DNA of 64,000 nt. It comes from Palleronia salina (GTDB lineage Bacteria; Pseudomonadota; Alphaproteobacteria; Rhodobacterales; Rhodobacteraceae). The DNA lies in contig NZ_FQZA01000002.1 in NCBI RefSeq assembly GCF_900141995.1, forward strand, positions 255,501-319,500. Reading direction: 5' to 3'. The translations under genes were made by a program, and so were the position numbers. The number at the start of each line of letters is the position of its first letter. Position 1 is the stretch's first letter. The notes under the pieces are model-generated. The model ran no database searches. It had not been told where the DNA came from and saw only the letters and a program-made list of their open reading frames with translations. Positions 34,901 to 43,021 of this stretch are shown here, one piece after another.

Positions 34901-34907
34901 GTGTCAA
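34890..34907 (-). repeat. Perfect 18-bp inverted repeat around the bchG start codon
   Basis: TTGACAC-ATGA-GTGTCAA on the minus strand: a 7-bp stem whose four-base loop is the bchG ATG plus one base. It could hide or present the start codon in the mRNA, and it contains a TTGACA/TGTCAA pair like two facing PpsR half-sites. Confidence 0.6.
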
Positions 34908-35093
34908 CCAAACACCAAGAAACCCTTTCTCGCAAGGAAAACGGCGGTTCGCGTGATCACGTTTTCCGCCATCCCGACCGTCCTTCGATGCGCCCCGCCA
35001 AGAAAATGCGCCGGTGACCGACGGAAGATCGCCGCTGCGCCGTATCAGCCCCGTCGCGACGTGAACGATACGGTTTCATCAAGGAAAGACACC

Positions 35094-35561
35094 ATGAACA
35101 GCACCACCCTATTCGCCGGCCTCGTCGCCGCCATGTCCATCACACTCGTTGCGCCCATGGCGTCGGCCCAGGGCGCGGATCGCCCGGGCGGCCGGATGCA
35201 GATGCTCGACCTGAACGGCGACGGCAGCATCACCCGGGCCGAGGCCGAGGGCGCCTTCGAGGCGCGCTTCGCCGAGGTCGACACCGATGGCAACGGCACC
35301 CTGTCGCAGGACGAGCTGGTCGCCGCGGCGCAATCCCGCGCCACCGACCGGGCGCAGGCGCGGTTCGACCGGCTGGACACCAACGACGACGGCCAGATCG
35401 ACCCGGCCGAGATGCCCGGGCCCCGCGGCGACCGGATCGCCCGCCTGTTCGACCGCGTCGACGCGAACGGCGACGACGTGCTGACCCGTGACGAGCTGCA
35501 GGCCATGCGCGACCACCGCGGCGGTCGCGGCCACGGCGCGGGCCACAAGCGCGGCGGCTAA
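35094..35561 (+). CDS. Secreted EF-hand calcium-binding protein
   Basis: A 155-residue protein with a signal peptide (LFAGLVAAMSITLVAPMASA) and four EF-hand-like loops: DLNGDGSITRAE, DTDGNGTLSQDE, DTNDDGQIDPAE and DANGDDVLTRDE, each with the usual Asp/Asn positions at 1, 3, 5 and Glu/Asp at 12. The tail is His/Gly-rich (HRGGRGHGAGHKRGG) and may bind metal. AAGGAAAGAC lies before the ATG. It heads a four-gene row with an ECF sigma factor and a CpxP-like sensor, a combination seen in related bacteria. Confidence 0.88.
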   Translation: MNSTTLFAGLVAAMSITLVAPMASAQGADRPGGRMQMLDLNGDGSITRAEAEGAFEARFAEVDTDGNGTLSQDELVAAAQSRATDRAQARFDRLDTNDDGQIDPAEMPGPRGDRIARLFDRVDANGDDVLTRDELQAMRDHRGGRGHGAGHKRGG

Positions 35562-35618
35562 GCCGCCCCCCGGCGGCGCGCGGCCCTTCCCGTTGCGCGC
35601 CGTCGGTGCAAGAAAAGC

Positions 35619-36191
35619 ATGATGGACGCCCCCGACCCCCGAGACGACGACGCGCTGCTGGCGGCCTATGCCGCCGGCGACGGTGACGCGGCCGCGCCAT
35701 TGGCTAGCCGCCACGCACCGCGCGTGCTGGCGGTGGCGACCCGGATGCTGGGCGACCGGTTCGAGGCCGAGGACGTGACGCAGGAGGCTCTGTTGCGGTT
35801 GTGGAAGATCGCGCCCGACTGGCAGCCGGGGCGCGCGCGGGTGTCGACATGGCTCTACCGCGTGGCGGCGAATCTCTGCACTGACCGCCTGCGCCAGCGG
35901 GCACGGTTGTCGCCCCTGTCGGACGCCGTCGATCCGCCCGACCCGGCGCCGTCGGCCCTGGCGCGGATCGAGGGCCAGCAGCGGCACGCGGCGCTCGAGG
36001 CCGCGCTCATGGACCTGCCCGAGCGGCAGCGCCTTGCGGTGATCCTGCGCCATATCGAGGAATTGCCGAACCCGCAGATCGCCGAGGCGATGGAGATCTC
36101 GGTCGAGGCGGTGGAAAGCCTGACCGCGCGCGGCCGCGCCGCGCTGGCGCGCGCGATGGCCCCCCGGAAAGAGGCATTGGGTTATGACTGA
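35619..36191 (+). CDS. ECF-type RNA polymerase sigma factor
   Basis: A 190-residue sigma-70 family protein with region 2 (AAPLASRHAPRVLAVATRMLGDRFEAEDVTQEALLRLWKIA, with the YRVAANLCTDRLRQRAR end) and region 4 (ALMDLPERQRLAVILRHIEELPNPQIAEAMEISVEAVESLTARGRAALARAM). No extra domain. It probably responds to envelope or metal stress, given the neighbours: EF-hand protein upstream, small membrane protein and CpxP-like sensor downstream. The start could be the second Met (35622). Its last 8 bp overlap the next gene, typical of sigma/anti-sigma pairs. Confidence 0.92.
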   Translation: MMDAPDPRDDDALLAAYAAGDGDAAAPLASRHAPRVLAVATRMLGDRFEAEDVTQEALLRLWKIAPDWQPGRARVSTWLYRVAANLCTDRLRQRARLSPLSDAVDPPDPAPSALARIEGQQRHAALEAALMDLPERQRLAVILRHIEELPNPQIAEAMEISVEAVESLTARGRAALARAMAPRKEALGYD

Positions 36192-36543
36192 GCGTGACGA
36201 TACCGATCTCGACGCCGCCCTGCGCGGCCTGCGCGACACCCGCCCGTCCGGCGACCTGATGGACCGGATCGCCGGTGACGCGACGCTGGAACAGGCGTTC
36301 CGCGCCGCCCGCCGGGACGCGCCCGTGCCCTCGGACATGCTGATGGCGCGCATCGCGCGGGACGCGCGGCGGCACCGTCCATCGGCCTGGTGGGACCGCG
36401 CCGCCTGGTCGGGGCTGGCGATTGCGGGGATCGCGGGGTTGATGATCGGCCTGTCGGGCGGGGTCGACGGTCTCGTCGGGTCCGAGGATGATCTGGGCGC
36501 GCTGACGATGGCCTACGACTTCCAGTTTGCGGCATTGGAGTAG
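36184..36543 (+). CDS. Small single-span membrane protein, probable anti-sigma factor
   Basis: A 119-residue protein with a long charged cytoplasmic N-terminus (about 1-74), one membrane helix (WSGLAIAGIAGLMIGLSGG, about 77-95) and a short outer tail. It has no recognisable anti-sigma signature such as a zinc motif, but its overlap with the sigma gene by 8 bp and its topology suggest an anti-sigma role; this is inference. Starts MTERDDTDLDAALRGLRDT. Confidence 0.7.
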   Translation: MTERDDTDLDAALRGLRDTRPSGDLMDRIAGDATLEQAFRAARRDAPVPSDMLMARIARDARRHRPSAWWDRAAWSGLAIAGIAGLMIGLSGGVDGLVGSEDDLGALTMAYDFQFAALE

Positions 36544-36546
36544 GCC

Positions 36547-36984
36547 ATGGGTTTCAGGACCATCCCGCGCCGCTGGCGCATCGTGCTGCTGGCGTCTCTG
36601 GCGGTGAACCTGCTGGTCGTCGGGCTGGTGGCCGGTGCGCTCTTGGACCGGGACGACCGGCGGCCCGGGTTCCGGGGGCAGCCCCTGGTCTCGGCGCTGC
36701 CGGATGCGGACCGGGCAGCGCTGCGCGATGAGCTTGGCCGCCCCGACCGCGAGGACAGGCGCGCGCGGTTCCGGGCATTGCTGGACGCGATCCGGGCCGA
36801 GCCGTTCGACGCGGACGCGCTGCGCGACCTTCTGGCGGCCGAACGCGCGCGGGGGCAGGACCGGGCCGCGCGGTTCGAGACGGCCATCATCGCGCGGCTG
36901 TCCGGCATGGACGCCGCCGCCCGCGCGGATTACGCCCGGCGGCTGGAGCAGATGATACGCCGCGGGCCGGGCCGCCGCGACTGA
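36547..36984 (+). CDS. Periplasmic CpxP/CnrX-like sensor protein
   Basis: A 145-residue protein with an N-terminal membrane anchor (IVLLASLAVNLLVVGLVAGALL, about 13-34) and a helical, Arg/Asp-rich periplasmic domain with the repeated pattern LSALPDADRAALRDEL...RRARFRALLDAI...FDADALRDLLAAERARGQDRAARFETAIIARLSGM, typical of the heavy-metal-sensor/CpxP-like family (DUF, Spy-like LTXXQ fold). Begins 3 bp after the probable anti-sigma gene; the set may form one envelope-stress module. Convergent with the next gene at 3 bp distance. Confidence 0.82.
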   Translation: MGFRTIPRRWRIVLLASLAVNLLVVGLVAGALLDRDDRRPGFRGQPLVSALPDADRAALRDELGRPDREDRRARFRALLDAIRAEPFDADALRDLLAAERARGQDRAARFETAIIARLSGMDAAARADYARRLEQMIRRGPGRRD

Positions 36985-36987
36985 GCT

Positions 36988-38400
36988 CTAGCGGTAGACG
37001 ATCTCGACATTCTCGAACGCGCCGAGCTTGTGATCCTCGCGGAAGGCCTTGTGATCGGCGCGCAGGCGGTCGGCCGTCTCCTCGGCCCAGGACACGAGGT
37101 CCGACATGAACAGGTGTCGGGGGCTGGCGGCCTCGATGATCGAGGGTTCCACGTCGTAGTCGACCTGGCCCAGGTCGTCGGACAGCGCGTGGGCCTGCGC
37201 CAGGTTCGCGCCGCAGGCGCGGGCATAGGCGCGCCAGGTCTTGTCCGAAAGCTCGTCCAGGTCGATATCGTCGCGGAACGGCGCGCGTTCCCGGCTCATG
37301 AAGCTGTCGCCGTCGATCTCGACCGCACCGTAGAAGATATCGCCATGGGCCAGTTGCACCGCCTGCCCGTGGGCGATGCGGTCGGCCTTGTCGCCCGCGT
37401 GGAACTCGGTCGGCGGCGTCAGCCCTTCGAGCGCCGAGCGGCGCGCGGCCTTGAACTCGATGATGATGTCGTCGGTGGCGTCCTTGGACGGCCCCTCGAT
37501 CAGGACGTAATAGCGCGGCAGTCCCAGGGACGCGGTACCCTGACCGTGGCGCACGCAGACATCCTTGACCTCCAGCTCGCCCGCGCGGTCGGGCACGTCG
37601 ATGCCGTTCTTCTTCGCCAGGTCGTTGATCGCCTTCTGGAACTTGTCGATATCATGCGAGATCGGCTGAAGCTCGTCATCGGCGCGGAACCCGCGGCCGT
37701 TGGGCTTGAGGTAGTCGTCCCACAGCCACTCTTTCCGCTCTTCCCAGGCCTCCTCGAACAGGCGGCGGATGACCTTGGGCGAATTGTCCATGCGCCAGCT
37801 GTCGTTCTTCTCGGTCGCGTTCTCGGCATAGTCCTTCATCGCTTTCAGGTAGCCCTTGGCGAAGGCCTTCACCACGCGGCGACGCTTATTGCGCTTCATG
37901 CCGGCGACCTCTTTCGCGGCGATCCAGAAGCCGACCGCGCCGCGTTTCATGTCCCATGTGAAGGGGGCATAGATCGCCTCGTCGAAATCGTTCACGCCGA
38001 AGATCGGGTTGCCGGCCTGGTCGGGCATGATGCCGAAATTCTCGGGGTGGACGTCACCCAGCGCCATCACCGTGGGCATGCCCGCGTCCTCGCCCACCAT
38101 GTCGCGGTAGAACAGCAAGGCGGTGCCGCGGAAGAACTTGAAGAAATCATCGGCCAGCTGGTCGAATTTCTCCTTCGTGCCGTGATCGTCCTGCTCGATG
38201 CGGTTGGCGTGGTCCTCGCGCAGGGTGGAGCGGACATGCAGGCGTCGCGCGTGGCCGCTCAGGTGGGTGGGCGGAACGATATGGCTACCGCTCGCCAAGG
38301 CCTCGGCAAGGCCGCGATATTGCTCGACCCGCGGATCGGCGGGACGCGAGACGTCCTTCTGTCCGTCGCCGGTGCTCGTGCTCTCCGTCTCGTCTTTCAT
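36988..38400 (-). CDS. DUF2252 family protein (kinase-like fold)
   Basis: A 470-residue cytoplasmic protein with DUF2252 marks: FFRGTALLFYRDM, MALGDVHPENFGIMPD, FGVNDFDEAIYAPFTWDMKRGAVGFWIAA and FKAARRSALEGL with a late VQLAHGDIFYG. The GDxHxxN and D-F-D-E motifs resemble the catalytic and metal sites of aminoglycoside-kinase-like enzymes, but no substrate is known. ATG 38400 is preceded by AAGGGG; a TTG eleven codons upstream is possible. Stands alone with no operon partner. Confidence 0.88.
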   Translation of the reverse strand: MKDETESTSTGDGQKDVSRPADPRVEQYRGLAEALASGSHIVPPTHLSGHARRLHVRSTLREDHANRIEQDDHGTKEKFDQLADDFFKFFRGTALLFYRDMVGEDAGMPTVMALGDVHPENFGIMPDQAGNPIFGVNDFDEAIYAPFTWDMKRGAVGFWIAAKEVAGMKRNKRRRVVKAFAKGYLKAMKDYAENATEKNDSWRMDNSPKVIRRLFEEAWEERKEWLWDDYLKPNGRGFRADDELQPISHDIDKFQKAINDLAKKNGIDVPDRAGELEVKDVCVRHGQGTASLGLPRYYVLIEGPSKDATDDIIIEFKAARRSALEGLTPPTEFHAGDKADRIAHGQAVQLAHGDIFYGAVEIDGDSFMSRERAPFRDDIDLDELSDKTWRAYARACGANLAQAHALSDDLGQVDYDVEPSIIEAASPRHLFMSDLVSWAEETADRLRADHKAFREDHKLGAFENVEIVYR

Positions 38401-38498
38401 GGCGCGCGTCCCCTTGATCCCGTCGCCTGACAACGCGGATCGGGGCTCGGGCGTTCCGCTGGGTCAGCGCGCGGGTCCCTCGCCGGGATGCGATGGGG

Positions 38499-39791
38499 TC
38501 AGACCACGACTTCCAGCCGCTCCTGCTGTCCCACGTCGAAGACGTCCTTGTAGCGCCGGATCTGGTCGGGCGGCCCCATCGCCTTTTCCGGGTTGTCGCT
38601 GAGCTTGACCGTCGGCCGGCCATCCGCCGCCACCGCCTTGCAGACCAGCGAGAACGGCGCCAGCGCGTCGCCCTCGGTCAGGCCACGGAAATCGTTGGTC
38701 AGCAGGGTGCCCCAGCCGAAGCTGACCCGCACACGTCCCGCGAACTGGCGGTGAAGCTCCTCGATCTTCGCCACGTCCAGCCCGTCGGAAAAGATGATGA
38801 GCTTCTCGGTCGGGTCCTCGCCCCGCGCGCGCCACCAGTCGATGGCGATCTCGGCGCCCTTCGCCGGGTCGCCGCTGTCGATGCGGATGCCGGTCCAGCC
38901 GGCCAGCCAGTCGGGCGCGCGGTCCAGGAAGCCCTGCGTGCCATAGGTATCGGGCAGGATGATGCGCAGGTTGCCGTCGTGTTCCTCGTGCCAGTCGCTC
39001 AGCACGTCGTAGGGCGCGCGGGCCAGCGCCGCGTCGTCCTTGGCCAGCGCGGCATAGACCATGGGCATCTCGTGCGCGTTGGTGCCGATGGCTTCGAGGT
39101 CGCGGTTCTTGGCGATCAGGCAGTTGGAGGTGCCGGAGAACGCGGTGCCCAGCCCCTCCTGCATGGCCTGCACGCACCAGTCCTGCCACAGGAAGCTGTG
39201 CCGCCGCCGCGTGCCGAAATCGGCGATGCGCAGACCGTCCAGCCCGCGCAGGCGTTTCACCTTTTCCCACAGCTTGGTCATGGCGCGGGCATAGAGGACC
39301 TGAAGCTCGAACCGTCCCATGTCGTCGAGCACGGCACGCCCGCGCATCTCCATCAGGATGGCAAGGGCCGGGATCTCCCACAGCATCACCTCGGGCCACG
39401 AGCCTTCGAAGGTCAGCTCGTACTGGTCGCCCTTCTGTTCCAGGTGGTAGGGCGGCAGGCGCAACGCTTCGAACCAGTCCATGAACTCGGGCGTGAACAT
39501 CTGGCGCTTGCCGTAGAAGGTGTTGCCGCGCATCCAGGTCGACTCGCCCCGGCTGAGGCTGAGCGATCGCACGTGGTCCAGCTGTTCGCGCAGCTCGCCC
39601 GCGTCGATCAGGCGGGCCAGCGGAACGTCGGTGCTGCGGTTGATGAGGCTGAAGGTCACCTGCGTGTCGGGATGGTTGCGGAACACCGACTGGCACATGA
39701 GCAGCTTGTAGAAATCGGTGTCGATCAACGACCGCACTATCGGGTCGATCTTCCACTTGTGGTTCCAGACGCGGGTGGCGATGTCGACCAT
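38499..39791 (-). CDS. pncB: Nicotinate phosphoribosyltransferase PncB
   Basis: Makes nicotinate mononucleotide from nicotinate in NAD salvage. The 430-residue protein starts MVDIATRVWNHKWKIDPIVRSLIDTDFYKLLMCQSVFRNHPD and has the family stretches DGLRIADFGTRRRHSFLWQDW, GTSNCLIAKNRDLEAIGTNAHEMPMVY (active-site His), IRIDSGDPAKGAEIAI and LLTNDFRGL. ATG 39791 is preferred over 39809 because it has a purine stretch upstream and fits the family length. Confidence 0.95.
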   Translation of the reverse strand: MVDIATRVWNHKWKIDPIVRSLIDTDFYKLLMCQSVFRNHPDTQVTFSLINRSTDVPLARLIDAGELREQLDHVRSLSLSRGESTWMRGNTFYGKRQMFTPEFMDWFEALRLPPYHLEQKGDQYELTFEGSWPEVMLWEIPALAILMEMRGRAVLDDMGRFELQVLYARAMTKLWEKVKRLRGLDGLRIADFGTRRRHSFLWQDWCVQAMQEGLGTAFSGTSNCLIAKNRDLEAIGTNAHEMPMVYAALAKDDAALARAPYDVLSDWHEEHDGNLRIILPDTYGTQGFLDRAPDWLAGWTGIRIDSGDPAKGAEIAIDWWRARGEDPTEKLIIFSDGLDVAKIEELHRQFAGRVRVSFGWGTLLTNDFRGLTEGDALAPFSLVCKAVAADGRPTVKLSDNPEKAMGPPDQIRRYKDVFDVGQQERLEVVV

Positions 39792-39950
39792 GGGGCCTCT
39801 TTCGATCATTTCGCCCGGATAAACGCATGGCCCGGCGACAGGGGCAAGGGCGCGACCGGGGCGGACTCTGCCACCGCGGCGTGGTGCAATAAGGTTAACG
39901 CCCGGTCAACGGCCTCTGCTATCGTGAAATCACCGAGCGGGGAGGGCAGC

Positions 39951-40739
39951 ATGCGGGGATATTTCGGAAGCGCGCAGGTGCAGGCCCTGCAAGGGGCCCG
40001 CGATGCGGAGGTCGCCGAGCTTCGGGACCTGCCCGGCGCGGTGGTCCACGCGCGGGCCTTCTCGTCGGACGACCCCGAGGCGCTGGGCTGGGACAGGTTG
40101 CGCGACGTCATGGCGCGCGAGGGGATCGTCACCCTTCGCGGCGTCGGACCCGAGGTGGTCGAGCGGGCCACGCGCGAGCTTTCGGCGTTCTCGCCGAACC
40201 TGCATCACTGGGACATCTTCCGCGCCGATGCGGATACCCTGCGCGCGGTGTGCGGACCCCTGGCCGCCGCGCCATTGCCCGATACGTTGATGCGGCTGTC
40301 CGTCGATGCGTTGACGGACGACGTGGTGCACGCGGTGCAGGCCTTTCTCGACGGTCACGGCGTTTCGCCGTTTTCGCGGGATGCGCTGACGGGGCGGCTG
40401 TTCCCGGCGCGGCTGGTCGTCATCACGCACCGCGACGGCAGGATCGCCGCGGCCGGGTTCGCGGGGATGACGCATAACCGGTTCAGCCCGTTCCACCGTG
40501 ACGCCTGGGTCGGATTGATCGCGGTCGATCCCGAGTTGCGGGGCCTTGGCCTGGGGCGGCAGGTGGACGCCATCACCAATCTCGAGGCGGTCGACGCGCT
40601 GGGCGCGGGCGGCAGCATCGAATTCGTGGCGCGGGACAACGCGCCGTCCCGCGCGATGCTGGAAAGCTGCGGGTTGCGCCAGATGCCGGACCGGGCGGTC
40701 GTCATGTTTTCGACGTCGACGGATCGCCTGTCGCGCTGA
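39951..40739 (+). CDS. GNAT-family N-acetyltransferase with unusual N-terminal part
   Basis: A 262-residue protein. The C-terminal half is a GNAT domain: ARLVVITHRDGRIAAAGFAGM, then VGLIAVDPELRGLGLGRQVDAITNLEA (acetyl-CoA loop) and VARDNAPSRAMLESCGL. The first 125 residues (FGSAQVQALQGARDAEVAELRDLPGAVVHARAF...) I do not recognise; they may be a second, degenerate GNAT repeat or a substrate domain. GGGGAGGGC lies 5 nt before the ATG. The substrate is unknown. Confidence 0.82.
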   Translation: MRGYFGSAQVQALQGARDAEVAELRDLPGAVVHARAFSSDDPEALGWDRLRDVMAREGIVTLRGVGPEVVERATRELSAFSPNLHHWDIFRADADTLRAVCGPLAAAPLPDTLMRLSVDALTDDVVHAVQAFLDGHGVSPFSRDALTGRLFPARLVVITHRDGRIAAAGFAGMTHNRFSPFHRDAWVGLIAVDPELRGLGLGRQVDAITNLEAVDALGAGGSIEFVARDNAPSRAMLESCGLRQMPDRAVVMFSTSTDRLSR

Positions 40740-40744
40740 CGCCC

Positions 40745-41167
40745 TCAGTCCGGATCGACCTGTCCGCGCAGGGCCTTCACCTCGCCGCGCTTGCGCTTGG
40801 CGGCGACGCGCTTGCGCTTCTGGTTGCGCGAGACCTTCGTGGGGATGCGGCGCTTGGGCTTCTGCGTGGCCGCGCGGATCAGCTCGACCAGACGATCGCG
40901 GGCGATGTCGCGGTTGCGGGCCTGGTGGCGCGTCTCGGCCACTTGGATCAGGACGGCGCCGTCGCGGGTCCAGCGGCGGCCGGCCAGCCGTTTCAGCCGC
41001 GCTTTCACCGGTCCCGGCAGGTTGGGGGAGCGATCGGCCTCGAACCGCAGCTCGACCGCGGTGGCGACCTTGTTGACGTTCTGCCCGCCGGGGCCGCCGG
41101 CCTGGGTGAACTGCTCGGTCAGTTCCCAGTCCTCGATGCTGATGCTGTCGGTGATGCGCAGGGTCAT
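40745..41167 (-). CDS. arfB: Peptidyl-tRNA hydrolase ArfB (YaeJ), class I release-factor relative
   Basis: Rescues stalled ribosomes by hydrolysing peptidyl-tRNA. The 140-residue protein has the GGQ catalytic motif in FTQAGGPGGQNVNKVATAVELRF (Gly-Gly-Gln about 27-29) and the very basic C-terminal tail (TQKPKRRIPTKVSRNQKRKRVAAKRKRGEVK) that enters the mRNA channel. Length is as expected for ArfB. It lies convergent to the GNAT gene with 5 bp between. Confidence 0.94.
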   Translation of the reverse strand: MTLRITDSISIEDWELTEQFTQAGGPGGQNVNKVATAVELRFEADRSPNLPGPVKARLKRLAGRRWTRDGAVLIQVAETRHQARNRDIARDRLVELIRAATQKPKRRIPTKVSRNQKRKRVAAKRKRGEVKALRGQVDPD

Positions 41168-41201
41168 GGCGATGAGCTAGGGGCGGACGGGCCTACGAAA
41201 A

Positions 41202-41228
41202 GGGCCGCTGATCGGATCAGCGGCCCTA
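41202..41228 (-). terminator. Terminator hairpin below the 41.3 kb short ORF
   Basis: AGGGCCGCTGATC - one base - GATCAGCGGCCCT: a 13-bp perfect inverted repeat. On the minus strand it is followed by TTTTCG, so it ends transcripts coming from the short ORF at 41299-41355, upstream of arfB. The arm is exceptionally long for this window. Confidence 0.8.
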
Positions 41229-41298
41229 TCGAATGTTAAGGAGATGGGCCCGGTTAGAGCGGGTGCCCAATCATGCGGTGTCGCCCACGGGGCTGCCC

Positions 41299-41355
41299 TC
41301 AGGCGCGAACCTCCATGACTGTTCCGACCTCGTTCTCCACCATCATTCTAGACAC
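41299..41355 (-). other. Short ORF (18 codons) or small RNA unit with strong ribosome site
   Basis: GTG start at 41355 with AGGAGG 7 nt upstream, encoding VSRMMVENEVGTVMEVRA and stop. Upstream on the same strand is TTGACA (41414-41419) about 59 bp before the GTG; downstream are GC inverted repeats (41240-41295) and the perfect terminator at 41202-41228. The unit therefore looks like an independent short transcript of about 200 nt. It may encode a small protein, be a leader-type peptide, or be a regulatory RNA that only looks translated. I do not recognise the peptide. Confidence 0.5.
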
Positions 41356-41425
41356 TGGACCACCTCCTTTCGTTGATTTCCGATATCTTGGAGCGTGGCA
41401 CAGATTTTGCGTTTGTCAAAACTTT

Positions 41426-42046
41426 TTACGCAAGCTGTGGGCGATTCGCTTTGACGATGGCGCGGAATGGCACAAGCGCGATCAGGGCCAGCCCCATTTT
41501 CACGCACCAGTCGGCCACGGCCAGGCTGACCCACAGGGGCACGGCCGGACCGACGCCCAGCAATGGCAGGACCTCGCCGGCCCAGGACACGTCGTTGGCG
41601 GGCTCGATGAAGCTCAGCGCGCCGCTGAACGCCACGGTGAAGAAGATCGCCGTATCGACGGCCGATCCGACGATCGAGGACACCAGCGGCGCGCGCCACC
41701 ATGCCCCGCCGCGCAGCCGGTCGAACACCGACACGTCCAGCAGTTGCGCCGTCAGGAAGGCCAGGCCCGATCCCAGCGCGATGCGCCACGTGACCAGCGG
41801 GCCGAACTCGCCCATGATCTGCGTGCCGATCAGCGAGCAGACGATGCCCACGACGAAGCCGACGAACACGACCTTGCGCGCGGCCGAGGGGCCGTAAAGG
41901 CGGTTCATCAGGTCGGTGACCAGGAAGGCCAGCGGATACGTGAAGGCGCCCCAGGTCAGCCATTGGCCGAACAGGAACTGCACGAGGATGTTCGATGCCA
42001 CCACGATGGCGGCCATGGCGATCACGCCGGGAAGAAGACGGGTCAT
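41426..42046 (-). CDS. VUT/YhhQ-family queuosine precursor transporter
   Basis: Six-span membrane protein of 206 residues, of the vitamin uptake-like family linked to import of queuosine precursors (preQ0/preQ1). MTRLLPGVIAMAAIVVASNILVQFLFGQWLTWGAFTYPLAFLVTDLMNRLYGPSAARKVVFVGF and SSIVGSAVDTAIFFTVAF are typical. ATG 42046 opens just before the first span; no preQ1 riboswitch was noticed in the 100 bp upstream. No queuosine genes are nearby. Confidence 0.88.
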   Translation of the reverse strand: MTRLLPGVIAMAAIVVASNILVQFLFGQWLTWGAFTYPLAFLVTDLMNRLYGPSAARKVVFVGFVVGIVCSLIGTQIMGEFGPLVTWRIALGSGLAFLTAQLLDVSVFDRLRGGAWWRAPLVSSIVGSAVDTAIFFTVAFSGALSFIEPANDVSWAGEVLPLLGVGPAVPLWVSLAVADWCVKMGLALIALVPFRAIVKANRPQLA

Positions 42047-42145
42047 GGATTTTTCCGTTTTGACAAGGTGGTCGGAGACTTGATCGCGCGGCATTAGACC
42101 CATCGCGCCCGTGTGGCAAGGGGGCGGCAGGGGGCGCACGTGGGC

Positions 42146-43021
42146 CTAGTCGGGCAGGATGTAATCCACGAACTCGGTCCGCTGCACCGGCAGGAAGTTG
42201 TCGTCCGAAACCATGGTGGCGCGCAGCCGGTCCCGGTCGTCGCGCCAGATGGCGATCCCTTCCAGGTTGTCGTGCTGCCGCAGCCGGCTGGTCAGCAGAA
42301 CATCTTCACGCGCGATCCCCTGGTCATCCAGCGTCAGGCGGCGGACCCGGCTGCGGAAGCCGATCCACTGGAACTTGCGCTCGAGGATGTAGAGCCGCCC
42401 GCGGTCATCGAAATCGGCGCCGACCGGGCGAAAGCCGTGGCGGATCTCGGGGATGCCCACGATCTCCCATTCGCCGCCACGCAAGCGCAGCAGCGGGCTT
42501 GGCAGGTCGCCGGCCAGCCTCTCGGGAAGGGTGTAGAGCGCGCCGTCCCCGTCCATGGCCAGCGCTTCCAGCCCGCCATTGGTGCGGAAGGACATGAAAC
42601 CCGGGTAGAACGGCAATGCGGTGGCCGGGCCGCCGGGCGTGTCGTAGACCCACAAGCGCGGCCAGTTCTCGAACGAGACGGTCAAGCGGCCCTGGGGGTC
42701 GACGGCCAGCCCCTCGCTGTCGGCATAGTCGCCCATGAGGGTCCGTCCGCGCGGGTCGTGCAGCCTGTCGTCCGATGTGATCGTGACGCCCGTCACAGCC
42801 CCCGCGGCATCCCGGTCCAGCGTCACGCCCATCAGCCGCGCGCTGTCGTCCAGCACGTGTCCGGTGATGCCATCAGCCGACAGCTCGAGCCCAGAGAAAC
42901 CGCCGAAATCGGTGCCGTCCGCCTCCCACTCCCATGCACCGACGAATTCGGCCGCCCCGATCGGGGCGGCCGCCATGGCCAACAGGGTGGCAAGGATCAG
43001 CGCGCCAGGACGGCCTGGCAT
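42146..43021 (-). CDS. Exported esterase-like / phytase-like beta-propeller protein
   Basis: A 291-residue protein with a signal peptide (ALILATLLAMAAAPIGAA) and the fold of the family called esterase-like activity of phytase: GGFSGLELSADGITGHVLDDS, DSEGLAVDPQGRLTVSFE, GGLEALAMDGDGALYTLPE, DDRGRLYILERKFQWIGFRSRVRRL and LEGIAIWRDDRDRLRATMVSDDNF. Each blade brings an acidic residue likely to bind calcium. The true substrate is not known. Overlaps the mepA 3' end by 25 bp, same strand. Confidence 0.83.
   Translation of the reverse strand: MPGRPGALILATLLAMAAAPIGAAEFVGAWEWEADGTDFGGFSGLELSADGITGHVLDDSARLMGVTLDRDAAGAVTGVTITSDDRLHDPRGRTLMGDYADSEGLAVDPQGRLTVSFENWPRLWVYDTPGGPATALPFYPGFMSFRTNGGLEALAMDGDGALYTLPERLAGDLPSPLLRLRGGEWEIVGIPEIRHGFRPVGADFDDRGRLYILERKFQWIGFRSRVRRLTLDDQGIAREDVLLTSRLRQHDNLEGIAIWRDDRDRLRATMVSDDNFLPVQRTEFVDYILPD

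Noticed and set aside
39895-39909. Second CtrA-type site (TTAA-N7-TCAA) between pncB and the GNAT gene
   Set aside because: One mismatch in a core tetramer; too weak to report without other support.
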